Origin: Bacteroidota bacterium
GTDB taxonomy: Bacteria > Bacteroidota > Bacteroidia > Bacteroidales > JAADJA01
NCBI GenBank assembly: GCA_020444515.1
Contig: JAHLKX010000003.1
Span: forward strand, 248,001-312,000
DNA length: 64,000 nucleotides
Reading direction: 5' to 3'
The notes under the pieces were generated by a model that saw nothing but the letters and a program-made list of their open reading frames with translations, had not been told where the DNA came from and searched no databases. The position numbers were made by a program, and so were the translations under genes. Positions 52,449 through 61,594 of this stretch are shown in pieces (position 1 is the stretch's first letter; every line of letters starts with the position of its first letter).

Positions 52449-54545
52449 TTATAGTTTTATCATTTTTGTAGTTTGTATTCCTTGATTGGTTTTTAAGTTA
52501 CAGAAATAAATGCCCTTTTCCAGGCTGGCTGAATCCCACTTGATTTGATTTTCGCCGGAGGGAAATTTTTGAGAAGAAAGATTCTTTATCAATTTTCCGG
52601 TGATATTATAAATTGCAACCGTAATTTCTTCATTTTTTGCTAAAGAAAATTCAATGGTCGTTTGAGTTGAAAATGGATTTGGGAAACACCGAACTTCGAA
52701 CTTCGAACCGCGAACTCCGAACTCTTCCATTTCAACCATTCCACCATTATCCGTATGAAGAATTGTACCCCCCTCTCCTACGGCCCAGCCCAGATTCTCA
52801 TTGGCAAAATATACATCCAGGAGATCGATAGAAGTAATGGCCTGGTCTATCCAGGTTTCTCCTCCATCTGATGTATATAAAAGTCTTCCCTGGTATCCGA
52901 CCACCCATCCATGATCCATATCCGTGAAATGAATTCCCCTTAACCACGATGTCGTGCCACTGTTTAAAGTATCCCACACAACACCCCCATTGGTCGTTTT
53001 GAGTATGGTTCCATTTTGCCCGGTGATCCAGCCATGATCATCATCAACAAAACAGACACTTTCCAAAGAATCCGCTGTGCCACTCATCTGGGCCAGCCAG
53101 GTTCCTCCGGCATTGGTAGTATGCAAAATGGTTCCATGATATCCAACAACGAAACCCTGGTTCTCGTCCAGAAATTGAACATCGCGCAGCATGTGGGGTG
53201 TATAAGAATCCTGAAATGACCAGGTTGAACCACCATCATTCGTTGATAAAATGGTCCCTTCATCACCAACGACCCAACCGTGCATATCATTGACAAAATA
53301 TACGGCTTCAAGCCATCCCCCATAGGGTGAGGTTTGATAATCCCAGTTTTCGCCCCCATCAAAAGTATGCAGGATCGTTCCCGGATAACCCACCGACCAG
53401 CCATTCTCAGGATCAGTAAAGTGGATACTTTCCAGCCACTCGGTCATGAACATGGATTGTTCCCACCACGATTCTCCGCCATCATCGGTATGCCATATAA
53501 GGCCTTCCAAACCCACCGTCCAGCCTTCCTGTTCATCGATAAAAAAAACATCCAAAAAGGGATGTCGTGTTCCCCACATCTGGAATTCCCAGGTGGCACC
53601 CCCATTAGAAGAATAGCGCAACTGGCCCCAGTCACCCACAGCAATGATATGATCGAGGTCAGGAGCACACAAATCCATGAACCGTGAACCAGTGCTATCC
53701 TGTAAAACCCAATTTTGTCCACCATCAGCAGTATTCAGGATGATTCCCATCTGACCGACAGCCCAACCCAGATTCTCGTCTATAAATTGAATACCATTCA
53801 ACGTTTCAGAATATCCACTTTCCTGGGATTGCCAGTTCTGACCACCATCAGTAGTATGAATAATCCGTCCACCAATACCACATGCCCAGCCATCACTTTG
53901 ATTGATAAAATTAATTCCCCACAAAGATTCCTCAATACCTGTATTCTGAGGATTCCATGTTAATCCACCATCTTCGGTATGCAAAATCGTACTTGCAGGG
54001 TTGGTACCCCAACCACCGCCACCTGCAGCCCAGCCGTTTAGCGAATCAGTAAACCAAAGTGCATTAAGATGGAAATTCGAATCGACCTCAATGAGCGTCC
54101 AGTCATTGCCACCATTTGTTGTGCGGATAATATTTCCATAAGATCCTACAATACAACCGGTCATTTGATCCGTAAAGGCAATCCCTCTGAACCGGCTTAC
54201 TGCAGACGTAGGTTGCTGAAACCAGGTTTCTCCGCCATCAACAGTTTTCAAAATGGTGCTTTCCAGTCCGACTGCCCAGCCCGTTTGCAAATCGACGAAA
54301 AACACTGCTCTCAATCGATTGGTTACTCCAGATTGCTGCTCATCCCAGGTGGCACCTCCATCATTGGTATGGATAATGCTACCGAAATGCCCAACTGCCC
54401 ATCCTTCATACTGATCGACCATATGTACTCCGTAGAGGTGATTCCCCTGGGGATAGGGATTTTGCCAATGCCACTGGGAACATACCAATGGAGGTAACAG
54501 GAATAAGAAAAGAAATACGAAAAGTATTGCTATAACTTTTTTCAT
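52449..54545 (-). CDS. Ycf48/BNR-like beta-propeller protein, T9SS-secreted
   Basis: This 698-residue protein has a signal peptide (about residues 1-23). It carries about 14 repeats of some 43 residues with the pattern GWAVG-G-ILHT-DGG-TW, typical of Ycf48-like/BNR propellers and probably forming two propellers. The linker EFGVRGSKFEVR is encoded by tandem TTCGAAC units (52690-52724), followed by a sorting domain (CFPNPFSTQTTIEFSL ... EKGIYFCNLKTNQGIQTTK). Likely a surface or secreted binding protein. It is first of this minus-strand stretch. Confidence 0.9.
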   Translation of the reverse strand: MKKVIAILFVFLFLFLLPPLVCSQWHWQNPYPQGNHLYGVHMVDQYEGWAVGHFGSIIHTNDGGATWDEQQSGVTNRLRAVFFVDLQTGWAVGLESTILKTVDGGETWFQQPTSAVSRFRGIAFTDQMTGCIVGSYGNIIRTTNGGNDWTLIEVDSNFHLNALWFTDSLNGWAAGGGGWGTNPASTILHTEDGGLTWNPQNTGIEESLWGINFINQSDGWACGIGGRIIHTTDGGQNWQSQESGYSETLNGIQFIDENLGWAVGQMGIILNTADGGQNWVLQDSTGSRFMDLCAPDLDHIIAVGDWGQLRYSSNGGATWEFQMWGTRHPFLDVFFIDEQEGWTVGLEGLIWHTDDGGESWWEQSMFMTEWLESIHFTDPENGWSVGYPGTILHTFDGGENWDYQTSPYGGWLEAVYFVNDMHGWVVGDEGTILSTNDGGSTWSFQDSYTPHMLRDVQFLDENQGFVVGYHGTILHTTNAGGTWLAQMSGTADSLESVCFVDDDHGWITGQNGTILKTTNGGVVWDTLNSGTTSWLRGIHFTDMDHGWVVGYQGRLLYTSDGGETWIDQAITSIDLLDVYFANENLGWAVGEGGTILHTDNGGMVEMEEFGVRGSKFEVRCFPNPFSTQTTIEFSLAKNEEITVAIYNITGKLIKNLSSQKFPSGENQIKWDSASLEKGIYFCNLKTNQGIQTTKMIKL
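52690..52724. repeat. Tandem CGAACTT repeat encoding a linker
   Basis: Four to five units of CGAACTT/CGAACTC type in a row encode the linker between the propeller and the sorting domain. The core is the same as in the intergenic repeats at 2130-2201 and 52370-52447. Confidence 0.75.
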
Positions 54546-54765
54546 GGCGTTGAATATTGGATAATAATTTCCTAAAGATATGAAAAATAAGGGGGTAAGT
54601 CAAGTCTGGAAATTAGACGGTGAACTCATGATCAATTTTATGCAATATTTATTTTTTTCACAATCCATTCTCAAAATTTGCAACACTGCACAGGACTTTT
54701 TCGATTATTTGAGAAATTTCATTGCATTTTTTACAAATGGCCGGACTGCTTCTCAATTAGCCTTT

Positions 54766-54795
54766 TTGATACGGCTCTTTTCCATATTAATTTTG
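54766..54795 (+). promoter_or_regulatory. Consensus promoter for the ketopantoate-reductase-like gene
   Basis: A TTG (54766-54768), 19-nt spacer and TAATTTTG (54788-54795) match the Bacteroidota consensus exactly. Transcription would begin near 54802, which excludes the in-frame ATG at 54678 and supports the start at 54825. Confidence 0.7.
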
Positions 54796-54824
54796 AATCA
54801 TCATTCAACTCAAAACAGATCAAA

Positions 54825-55868
54825 ATGAAAACTGGAGAATATAAAATACTCGTAATCGGTGCCGGGGGCATCGGAGGGTATACAGCCGCACATATAGCCA
54901 GAGCAGGTTATTCCATAGAGGTCGTTGACTGCCTTCCGGGATTAGCTCACCGCATCAACACCATTGGGATTAAGGCTGTGGATGCACACGGATCATTTAT
55001 TCAGAAGATACGTGCATTTGAAAACATCAAAGACGTGCACGGAAAGAAAGATATTGTTCTGATCGCTACCAAAGTCAATGCACTGCCATATTTAACCAAA
55101 AATATACCCCCTTTATTGAAAAAGAATTCCGTAATAGTTACACTTCAAAATGGCATGGGTGTAGAATACCTAACCGGCTGTTTTGGCAAAGAAAGGATGA
55201 TTGGTTGCGCAGTTGGTTGGGGCGCTACCGTGCATGAACCGGGGCATATTGAAAAAACGTCTACCGGAGCATTTACAATCGGAAGTTTATCAAAAAAACC
55301 GGCTCATAATTTTGATATCGTAAGGGACCTGTTAAGCACGGCTGCGCCGGTTAAGACCACCCAAAACATATATGGTGTCCTTTACTCCAAATTGATCATC
55401 AATTCGTGTATAACAACCATGGGTGCCATCAGTGGATTAACGCTTGGCAAAATGCTCAGCAAGTATGAATACCGTAAGATATTTATCGATACCATTTCAG
55501 AGGCCTTACAAGTTGGAAAGGCCAGGGGGATTTTCATTGAAAAATATGCGGGTAAAATTGATTTTTATGAATTTGCTGAAAAAAATGATTGGTACCATAA
55601 TCTGAAAAAGCATTTGATCATTTATCTGGTTGGATTAAAATACCGGAAGCTCAAATCATCCAGTCTTCAATCGCTTCAAACCGGCCGGAAAACAGAAATC
55701 GATTATCTGAACGGATACATTGCACAACAAGCACAAATTTATCAATTGAAAACACCCATGAACAATTGGCTCATCCGATCGGTAAAAGAAATAGAATCAG
55801 GTATCCGCACTATATCCCCGGAAAATGTAAAACACTCCATTTTTCATAAACATTTATTCACCATTTAA
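54825..55868 (+). CDS. Ketopantoate reductase (PanE/ApbA)-family protein
   Basis: The start at 54825 (MKTGEYKILVIGAGGIGGYT) gives 347 residues and places the NADPH-binding GAGGIGG at residues 11-17. The family pattern continues with IVLIATKVNALP, VTLQNGMGVEYL, and the C-terminal helical domain with SKLIINSCITTMGAISGL. The family reduces 2-dehydropantoate to pantoate in coenzyme A synthesis, but many paralogues act on other 2-keto acids. The catalytic Lys is probably the one in VLYSKLIIN. It precedes a small membrane protein by 11 nt. Confidence 0.85.
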   Translation: MKTGEYKILVIGAGGIGGYTAAHIARAGYSIEVVDCLPGLAHRINTIGIKAVDAHGSFIQKIRAFENIKDVHGKKDIVLIATKVNALPYLTKNIPPLLKKNSVIVTLQNGMGVEYLTGCFGKERMIGCAVGWGATVHEPGHIEKTSTGAFTIGSLSKKPAHNFDIVRDLLSTAAPVKTTQNIYGVLYSKLIINSCITTMGAISGLTLGKMLSKYEYRKIFIDTISEALQVGKARGIFIEKYAGKIDFYEFAEKNDWYHNLKKHLIIYLVGLKYRKLKSSSLQSLQTGRKTEIDYLNGYIAQQAQIYQLKTPMNNWLIRSVKEIESGIRTISPENVKHSIFHKHLFTI

Positions 55869-55879
55869 AACTTAATATC

Positions 55880-56278
55880 GTGGAAAAACAAAGCAAAGCA
55901 CCGATGATCTATGGTTATGCCGTATGTCTGGTCACAGTTATCACTTTTATCATTTGTGTAGCAGGATTGGTCAATGCTGTCATTGACCTGGGCGACCCGC
56001 TGCATGCTGAAAGGGATTTTTCGAAATCACCCAGCCTGGCATCCTTCGAAAATTATAAAATGGATCTATTGACATCCTCCGAAAAGGAACTCTCTTTTGT
56101 ACCGGATGATGAAACCCTGAGAGCCATGTATGAATCGGCAAAGGATGATAAATTACAGGGTGTCAAACATCGCGCCCTGAGAGATATTATGGTTAATGGT
56201 CTGCTGATTGTTATCTGTATTATCCTCTTCTGGACCCACTGGCGCTGGATGCGAAAGTTATCAAGGGTCAACAATTAA
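55880..56278 (+). CDS. Hypothetical two-helix membrane protein
   Basis: This 132-residue product (GTG start) has one hydrophobic helix near the N-terminus (VCLVTVITFIICVAGLVNAVI) and one near the C-terminus (DIMVNGLLIVICIILFWTHW), with about 60 charged residues between them on the outer side. No domain was recognised. The short gap to the PanE-like gene suggests co-transcription. Confidence 0.7.
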   Translation: MEKQSKAPMIYGYAVCLVTVITFIICVAGLVNAVIDLGDPLHAERDFSKSPSLASFENYKMDLLTSSEKELSFVPDDETLRAMYESAKDDKLQGVKHRALRDIMVNGLLIVICIILFWTHWRWMRKLSRVNN

Positions 56279-56324
56279 TTCATTGAAATATAATATTATG
56301 TATCATTAACTAACTTAACAAGTC

Positions 56325-57641
56325 ATGAAAAAATTACTTCATCTTTTACTGGCAACTGGTATGGTAATTTACACCCATTCCACCTTTTCGCAACCTGATG
56401 GATTAACCCTATCATTTACGGGGGATAACCATGGACAATATGTAGCTCTGGATAGTGTATTGATTAAAAACCTCACACAGGGTTATGAACTGATGGTTTA
56501 TGATTCAACCTTCTTTATAACAGGGATATCAGAACCTGTACCTTCAGGTAGATCAAACTTTACGATCCATCAAAGGGGTCCGAATCCTTATACATTCCGG
56601 ACAAACTTTGATGTGATGATACCAACAGAGCACCCTGTTTGCCTGGGCGTTTACAATGTTTTGGGACAGCTGATCTATGAATCAAGCTTTGGTCTGCAGG
56701 CCGGAACACACCGGTTTGAGTTATCCGGGGGCAGCGATCAATTATCTTTTTTTACGGTCTCATACCAGGGCATTACAAAATCACACAAACTCATTCATGA
56801 GGGAACCAATTCAAATGTTCTCCAGGTGCGGTATGAAGGCCTGGTATCAACCACAATGAATTACAAGTCGGATATCATCGTTTCAAATCTTAGCTGGTCG
56901 CCTGGCGACAAATTGTTACTGGCAGGGTATTCTTATCTGGGTGAATCGGGCATTGTAGATACTCCTGATGGAGACACTTTGTATACCATTCAATTTGCGA
57001 CCAATCAACCCTGTTTGGGGTTGGATTCATTATATTATGAAAACCAGTGGTATCATACCATTCAGATTTTCGGACAGTGCTGGATGAAAGAAAACCTGAA
57101 CGTTGGCACCATGATCACCTCAGGTCAAACACCTTCCAACAACAACATCATTGAAAAATATTGCATGATCAATAGCAGCAACTTTTGCGAAATCGCTGGT
57201 GGGCTGTATACCTGGAATGAAATGATGAACTATTCGCAAGAGACGGGTGGTCAGGGGATTTGCCCGGATGGCTGGCACATTCCTGATGATCTTGAATGGC
57301 AGATTCTGGAAGGCGCCACAGACAGTGAATTCCTCATTGGATCCAGTGAATGGGAAAATACTGCCTGGCGCGGCTCCGATGCAGGGGGGAACCTGAAACA
57401 ATCAGGGACTTCCTTTTGGACACCCCCGAATAGTGGCGCGACTGATGCTTTCAGCTTCAATGCAGTTCCGGCCGGTTATTATGTTCAGGGTGGATTCTGG
57501 GGTTATGAATATAAAAATTATCTCTGGAGCTCAACATTTCCCGGTCAATATTACCGGAATCTGGATTGGGACCAGGTAAAGATCAAAAGAAACACAGGAG
57601 ATAATGCTGTTGCAATCTCAGTCAGGTGCATTAAAGATTAA
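56325..57641 (+). CDS. FISUMP-domain secreted protein, paralogue of 30072-31409
   Basis: This 438-residue protein has a signal peptide (about residues 1-22). It has a sorting-domain-like module at about 85-165 (IHQRGPNPYTFRTNFDVMI ... LGVYNVLGQLIYESSFGLQ) and a C-terminal FISUMP domain (QCWMKENLNVGTMIT, AGGLYTWNEMMNYS, GICPDGWHIPDDLEW, AISVRCIKD). Order and spacing of modules match the paralogue on the other strand 25 kb away. FISUMP function is unknown. Confidence 0.85.
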   Translation: MKKLLHLLLATGMVIYTHSTFSQPDGLTLSFTGDNHGQYVALDSVLIKNLTQGYELMVYDSTFFITGISEPVPSGRSNFTIHQRGPNPYTFRTNFDVMIPTEHPVCLGVYNVLGQLIYESSFGLQAGTHRFELSGGSDQLSFFTVSYQGITKSHKLIHEGTNSNVLQVRYEGLVSTTMNYKSDIIVSNLSWSPGDKLLLAGYSYLGESGIVDTPDGDTLYTIQFATNQPCLGLDSLYYENQWYHTIQIFGQCWMKENLNVGTMITSGQTPSNNNIIEKYCMINSSNFCEIAGGLYTWNEMMNYSQETGGQGICPDGWHIPDDLEWQILEGATDSEFLIGSSEWENTAWRGSDAGGNLKQSGTSFWTPPNSGATDAFSFNAVPAGYYVQGGFWGYEYKNYLWSSTFPGQYYRNLDWDQVKIKRNTGDNAVAISVRCIKD

Positions 57642-57648
57642 AAAACTG

Positions 57649-57680
57649 AAAAGGGCATCGGTATTTACCGATGTCTTTTT
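57649..57680 (+). terminator. Intrinsic terminator after the FISUMP gene
   Basis: CATCGGTA (57656-57663) pairs with TACCGATG (57666-57673) around a tight loop and is followed by CTTTTT. Confidence 0.75.
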
Positions 57681-57742
57681 CTGATAACATATCAGATCAA
57701 AACAAATTCCATCAATGAGCCTATTACCCAAATTATTGTACC

Positions 57743-57934
57743 ATGAAAAAAACAGTCATCTTATACACCGTTCTGGTAATTATTGCCCATGCACCTAACT
57801 TTGCATGTTCACAAATTGAACCCGATACATCGCTTTAACAGATTGAAATGATAGACGGTTATGAATTTATGGGTTTTATTCAACCAATTTGCAGTGGGGT
57901 TACCGACAATTTTTCGCTATCCCCTGGCTGGGTC
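57743..57934 (+). pseudogene. Broken secreted-protein gene: signal peptide then in-frame stop
   Basis: An ATG opens MKKTVILYTVLVIIAHAPNF (a good signal peptide), followed by ACSQIEPDTSL and a TAA. The same frame then continues open for about 31 codons (QIEMIDGYEFMGFIQPICSG and on) to a TGA. A single CAA-to-TAA change would explain the stop. No downstream domain is recognisable, so this is a decayed gene or a very short secreted peptide. Confidence 0.5.
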
Positions 57935-57954
57935 TGACCTTTCCTTTTGGCAGA

Positions 57955-58040
57955 AAACCAGGCAAATAAATGACCATTCAATCTTCTTGATTGAATTTTT
58001 TGATATGTTGTAAACTGCAATTATTTCTTTTGGTGAAGCA
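57955..58040 (-). pseudogene. Possible relic of a T9SS sorting domain
   Basis: A minus-strand frame reads SPKEIIAVYNISKNSIKKIE, resembling the middle strands of sorting domains (KNEEITVAIYNITGKLIKNL in the 52449 gene). It is short and has no end motif, so support is weak. Confidence 0.35.
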
Positions 58041-58125
58041 ATCCGGCAGGAGATTAACCTTATGATGAAATGATGATGTAGGTCTAAATCTTAGGGTTGT
58101 GTTTACAAAAAATCCTCATTGCTGA

Positions 58126-59139
58126 TCATTCCTGGTTAAATTCAATTTTTTCTCGGAACCGCAGAAGCTGTTTTAGCAGTTGATTAAAAAAACGTCTTCG
58201 AACCTTCGCAGCCGATGAACTGATGAGGGTGGACTTTTTGATCAGACCCTGCAGGAAAAAATTTATCTTTTCGCAGAAAACCGGATCGGTAGTTGATAAC
58301 AGATTGATCACATTGTAGGTAAGAAAACTCATGGTGGAATGACTGGTTGATACCAATACCGTATTGTCATTGAGCACGACTTCGTTTTCATACAATTTAA
58401 AATTTTCTTCCACCCCCTGGGGCTCTGTGCCATATAAAAACTGGAACCCCAATTCTGCCTGCATTTGCAAATGTTCTATCCAATCCTTCAGGCGATCAAA
58501 TAAGATCATAATGTCATCCTTGTTTTCAAACAAACCTGAAATCCAGTAATATTCAATTTGCCGCAACATGATGTAAAAGGTATCCTCGTTCCAAATCTCT
58601 GTTACTGGTAATTTAGAATAGGTCATTAAAATCTTCCGACCAATATCCTGTAATTCATCATGGCTTTCTTTCAATGAAAATTTTTTACCCTGGTAACCCG
58701 GAAATTGAAACAGTGTTTTTTCCCAAAAAAACATTTTAAAAGAGGCGAGTTCAGGAATATGAAAATAGTGAAAAAAGGGCGCATCTTTGGCTGCATAAAT
58801 AATGGATTTCTCTCGGGCCTGCTGGATCTGTTGAATATTTAATAAAATATTCTGGAGCCATTCTTTGGTACTCACCTTACCCGGTTCAATGGCCATGCTG
58901 TTAAAAACAATCTTACCGCTGCGGATGTCAAATAATGAATCCACTGAAATACCAAAATGTGTGCATAAGGTGTATAATTCCTCCAGACTGATGGTTTTTT
59001 CACCCCGAATACGCCGGTAGGCACTATCATAGCTCAAACCAAGCAGCTCAGCAATGACGTGCACGAATGATTCATTTTCTGGAAGTTTTGTTTTTATTTC
59101 TTCAAACAAAACGATTTGTGTATGGGAAAGGTCTGGCAT
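58126..59139 (-). CDS. XRE/BldD-like helix-turn-helix transcriptional regulator
   Basis: In this 337-residue protein residues 20-65 form a helix-turn-helix (VIAELLGLSYDSAYRRIRGE, then ISLEELYTLCTHFGISVDSL). The remaining 270 residues are largely helical, with no recognised ligand domain. Proteins of this shape occur in Bacteroidota as single regulators. Targets are unknown; the nearest genes are the FISUMP gene and the DUF4440 lipoprotein gene. Confidence 0.8.
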   Translation of the reverse strand: MPDLSHTQIVLFEEIKTKLPENESFVHVIAELLGLSYDSAYRRIRGEKTISLEELYTLCTHFGISVDSLFDIRSGKIVFNSMAIEPGKVSTKEWLQNILLNIQQIQQAREKSIIYAAKDAPFFHYFHIPELASFKMFFWEKTLFQFPGYQGKKFSLKESHDELQDIGRKILMTYSKLPVTEIWNEDTFYIMLRQIEYYWISGLFENKDDIMILFDRLKDWIEHLQMQAELGFQFLYGTEPQGVEENFKLYENEVVLNDNTVLVSTSHSTMSFLTYNVINLLSTTDPVFCEKINFFLQGLIKKSTLISSSAAKVRRRFFNQLLKQLLRFREKIEFNQE

Positions 59140-59440
59140 TTAAGAGTAACCCAAGTTATTGACTGCTAAGTTAACAAAATTTTCGGAGTTTTAAGTTTCG
59201 CAAATTTTACGGTCCATGGCAGAATCATTTGACATCCATCCGGGATAATAAGGAATCCATTGAATCAAAAATGGTGGATGTTTAATTGACATTGGGTCCA
59301 ACAGTTTGAAAGCATATTTTTTATTTCGTGATAGCCCGGGAAGATATCCTGGCAATGTCTGCAGGAGGAATCTAAAATAAGAACCTCAAAAAATTCAAAT
59401 TACCGGGCTCATCACTTTTATTTCAATATAACCATATGCT
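59140..59440. other. Intergenic region, nothing recognised
   Basis: About 300 nt of AT-rich sequence between two same-strand genes. No terminator, consensus promoter or coding frame could be supported. Confidence 0.4.
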
Positions 59441-59920
59441 CTAATTTTCAATGGCTCTGGTGGGTGCAGGCGGATTACTGCTATTCCAGATATCATATTG
59501 CAGTTTCCACACACCTGAAACTTTGTTCCAGACAACGATGTATTTGCCCTGATCAATCTGAGATCCATCTTCTGAATAAAGTCTGTATTTACCTCTCTCA
59601 GTAGCATTTCCTCCACAAGCTTGCGCTGCTATAGTTTCTAACTCAACTTTTTTGACACCCATGTCCATCACGCTCTGCCAAAATTTTTGGATATTTTCCC
59701 GACCTGCAATGATATCTCTATTCGGGGGAAATAGCTGGGCACTTTCGGTATAATTGGTTACTACGCTTGCGGCATCACCATTGTTAAAAGCATCCATAAA
59801 AGATTGATTGGCAAATTTTATTTGTTCGTTCACATCGCGGGGCTCATGGCATGCAACAAACAACAGGCATGGAATTACCAGGAAATAAAGAACCTTGGTA
59901 AAAAACTGATTTGATTTCAT
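59441..59920 (-). CDS. DUF4440/SnoaL-like lipoprotein
   Basis: This 159-residue protein has a lipoprotein signal ending in LFVAC (about residue 24). The mature part is the NTF2-like fold of the DUF4440/SgcJ group: FANQSFMDAFNNGDAASVVT, NYTESAQLFPPNRDIIAGRE, IVVWNKVSGVWKLQYDIWNS. The fold binds small hydrophobic ligands in some members, but no function can be assigned here. Confidence 0.85.
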   Translation of the reverse strand: MKSNQFFTKVLYFLVIPCLLFVACHEPRDVNEQIKFANQSFMDAFNNGDAASVVTNYTESAQLFPPNRDIIAGRENIQKFWQSVMDMGVKKVELETIAAQACGGNATERGKYRLYSEDGSQIDQGKYIVVWNKVSGVWKLQYDIWNSSNPPAPTRAIEN

Positions 59921-60241
59921 GACTTTTATTTTTAGGGGTTAATGGTTTGCTGAAGTGAAAAAAATATAATCTCGAGAGCACACTGATTGATTGTCAACTT
60001 TGACAAAGAATACTGTTCAACAAAGAGACTGGCATGAAATGGCAAAAAGCCCGGTATAGAATATAGAAAGATTAAAATCAGGCAGATTACATTATTCATG
60101 GCAGTGTTGGGGTTAATAAAAAGATCAACCTAATTTAAGAATCCTAAAGATACAAAAAAAGCTTGGTCAAGTCAAGTTAACCCACCGGGGGTCAGGTTGC
60201 GCCTGCGATTTGTGAATTGTTTGATATCCTTGCTTTTGGGA
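59921..60241. other. Intergenic region, nothing recognised
   Basis: About 320 nt downstream of the MbnP/MbnH-type operon and upstream of the DUF4440 gene. No frame or clear regulatory site was identified. Confidence 0.4.
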
Positions 60242-60454
60242 TCAGTCAGCCAATGATGCCATTTCGTTGATGATCTGCACAATGGCAGTATCATCAAAAC
60301 CTTTCTCTTTGGCTGCTTCCTCCAGTGTTCCCCATATGGGTTCACCACACGCGATGCATTTGATCCCTTTTTCGGATAGATATTTTACTGTAAATGGATA
60401 ATTCCTTACCAGGTCTTCGATTTCAATGTCTTTGGTAATGTCTGGTTTGGCCAT
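60242..60454 (-). CDS. DUF1858 redox-disulfide domain protein
   Basis: This complete 70-residue DUF1858 protein reads ITKDIEIEDLVRNYPFTVKY at the start and GIKCIACGEPIWGTLEEAA with a CxxC pair in the middle. The family (hybrid-cluster-protein-associated disulfide domain) is thought to act in redox or metal-related steps. It follows the MauG/MbnH-like gene by 9 nt and is probably the last gene of that operon. Confidence 0.88.
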   Translation of the reverse strand: MAKPDITKDIEIEDLVRNYPFTVKYLSEKGIKCIACGEPIWGTLEEAAKEKGFDDTAIVQIINEMASLAD

Positions 60455-60463
60455 AATTATGGA

Positions 60464-61594
60464 TTAAGGTTCATCAGGGAATTTTTCAGGTTTCCCAAAT
60501 TTCGGATTGTTGATAAAAGTCGTATCACTCAGTGTCAATAAAAATGCTTTCAAATCAGTTTTTTCCGATGGCGTTAATTGGGTACCTCCGTTGGCTATGT
60601 GGTGCATCAGAGGATCAATATAAGGTGACCAAAGTAAATGATGGCTGTAAAATTCGATCACTTCATCCAGGGTATTGAACCTGCCATCGTTCATATATGG
60701 AGCGGTAAATTCAATATTCCGCAAAGTACTCGCCTTATAAGCACCCCGATCCATTGGATCGCCGGTTATGGAATAGCGGTCGGCAGGATCCGTAAAGAGG
60801 GTATCCTTGCCATTGTTATAAAACTTATGCGTGGTAAACAATGGATTACCGGCACCACCATGACAATGAAAACAATCGGCGCCTTCCTCGGTCGTAAAAA
60901 GAACAAATCCTTTTAATTCAGATTGGGTGAGTTGTATTTCACCCCTTAAATAACGGTCAAATTTAGAGTTGGAAGAAATCAACGTTCGGACAAACTGGGC
61001 AATGGCCCTGGCGATTCGATCCAGGGTGACTTCTCTGCTGCCAAAGGCTTTCTCGAACAGCTCAGGATAACCCGATATATTTTGAATGGCCTCGACAACC
61101 GCCTCAGGGGAACTGTTAAATTCAGTTGGATCGGTAATCACAGCGCGCACATCTTCCTCAATAGAAGGAACACTGCCATTCCATCCATAGGTCCCGGGAT
61201 TCCATACCAGGTTGATCAGGGGTAACATGGCGTGGTGGGTACTATCACCATCAAGACCATAGGGGTGTGGCCGGGGCATACCGATCACGAAACCATTTTC
61301 CTGAATGTGGCAGGAAGCACAGGTCATGAATTTTCCTTCATCAGCCCGTCCTGCCAATCGTGTATCATAAAACAGATAACGCCCCAGTTCGATGCCTTCA
61401 AGGGTTAGTGGATTATCTTCGGGAATATTGAGCATTGTTGGGAATCCGGGAGGTATTTCGAAGGTATAGGGTGTAGCCTGATGCACAGGAGTTAGTTCAG
61501 GCTCATCATTCCGCGTGCAGGCAGCAAGAGCAATGAGAAAAATGATAATCCCAAAAGAATACAGGATGTTTCTATTATCGTTTAAAAATTGCAT
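60464..61594 (-). CDS. MauG/MbnH-like dihaem cytochrome c peroxidase-family lipoprotein
   Basis: The start at 61594 gives 376 residues with a lipoprotein signal (IIIFLIALAAC, Cys26); a longer frame would run antiphase through the upstream gene. Two haem-binding motifs are present, CASCH (92-96) and CFHCHG (241-246). The family C-terminal signature reads FTAPYMNDGRFNTLDEVIEF. MauG-type enzymes carry out oxidative modification of partner proteins. The MbnH branch converts a Trp of MbnP to kynurenine so that it binds copper. An MbnP-like gene lies two genes upstream, supporting that assignment (inference). Confidence 0.85.
   Translation of the reverse strand: MQFLNDNRNILYSFGIIIFLIALAACTRNDEPELTPVHQATPYTFEIPPGFPTMLNIPEDNPLTLEGIELGRYLFYDTRLAGRADEGKFMTCASCHIQENGFVIGMPRPHPYGLDGDSTHHAMLPLINLVWNPGTYGWNGSVPSIEEDVRAVITDPTEFNSSPEAVVEAIQNISGYPELFEKAFGSREVTLDRIARAIAQFVRTLISSNSKFDRYLRGEIQLTQSELKGFVLFTTEEGADCFHCHGGAGNPLFTTHKFYNNGKDTLFTDPADRYSITGDPMDRGAYKASTLRNIEFTAPYMNDGRFNTLDEVIEFYSHHLLWSPYIDPLMHHIANGGTQLTPSEKTDLKAFLLTLSDTTFINNPKFGKPEKFPDEP

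Noticed and set aside
30072..54545. A polysaccharide utilisation locus
   Set aside because: Hybrid kinases and a glycosidase-like sensor suggest it, but there is no SusC/SusD pair and no catalytic glycoside hydrolase in the region.
54678..54824. Upstream ATG for the PanE-like gene
   Set aside because: A consensus promoter at 54766-54795 lies downstream of that ATG, and the Rossmann fold begins right after the ATG at 54825.
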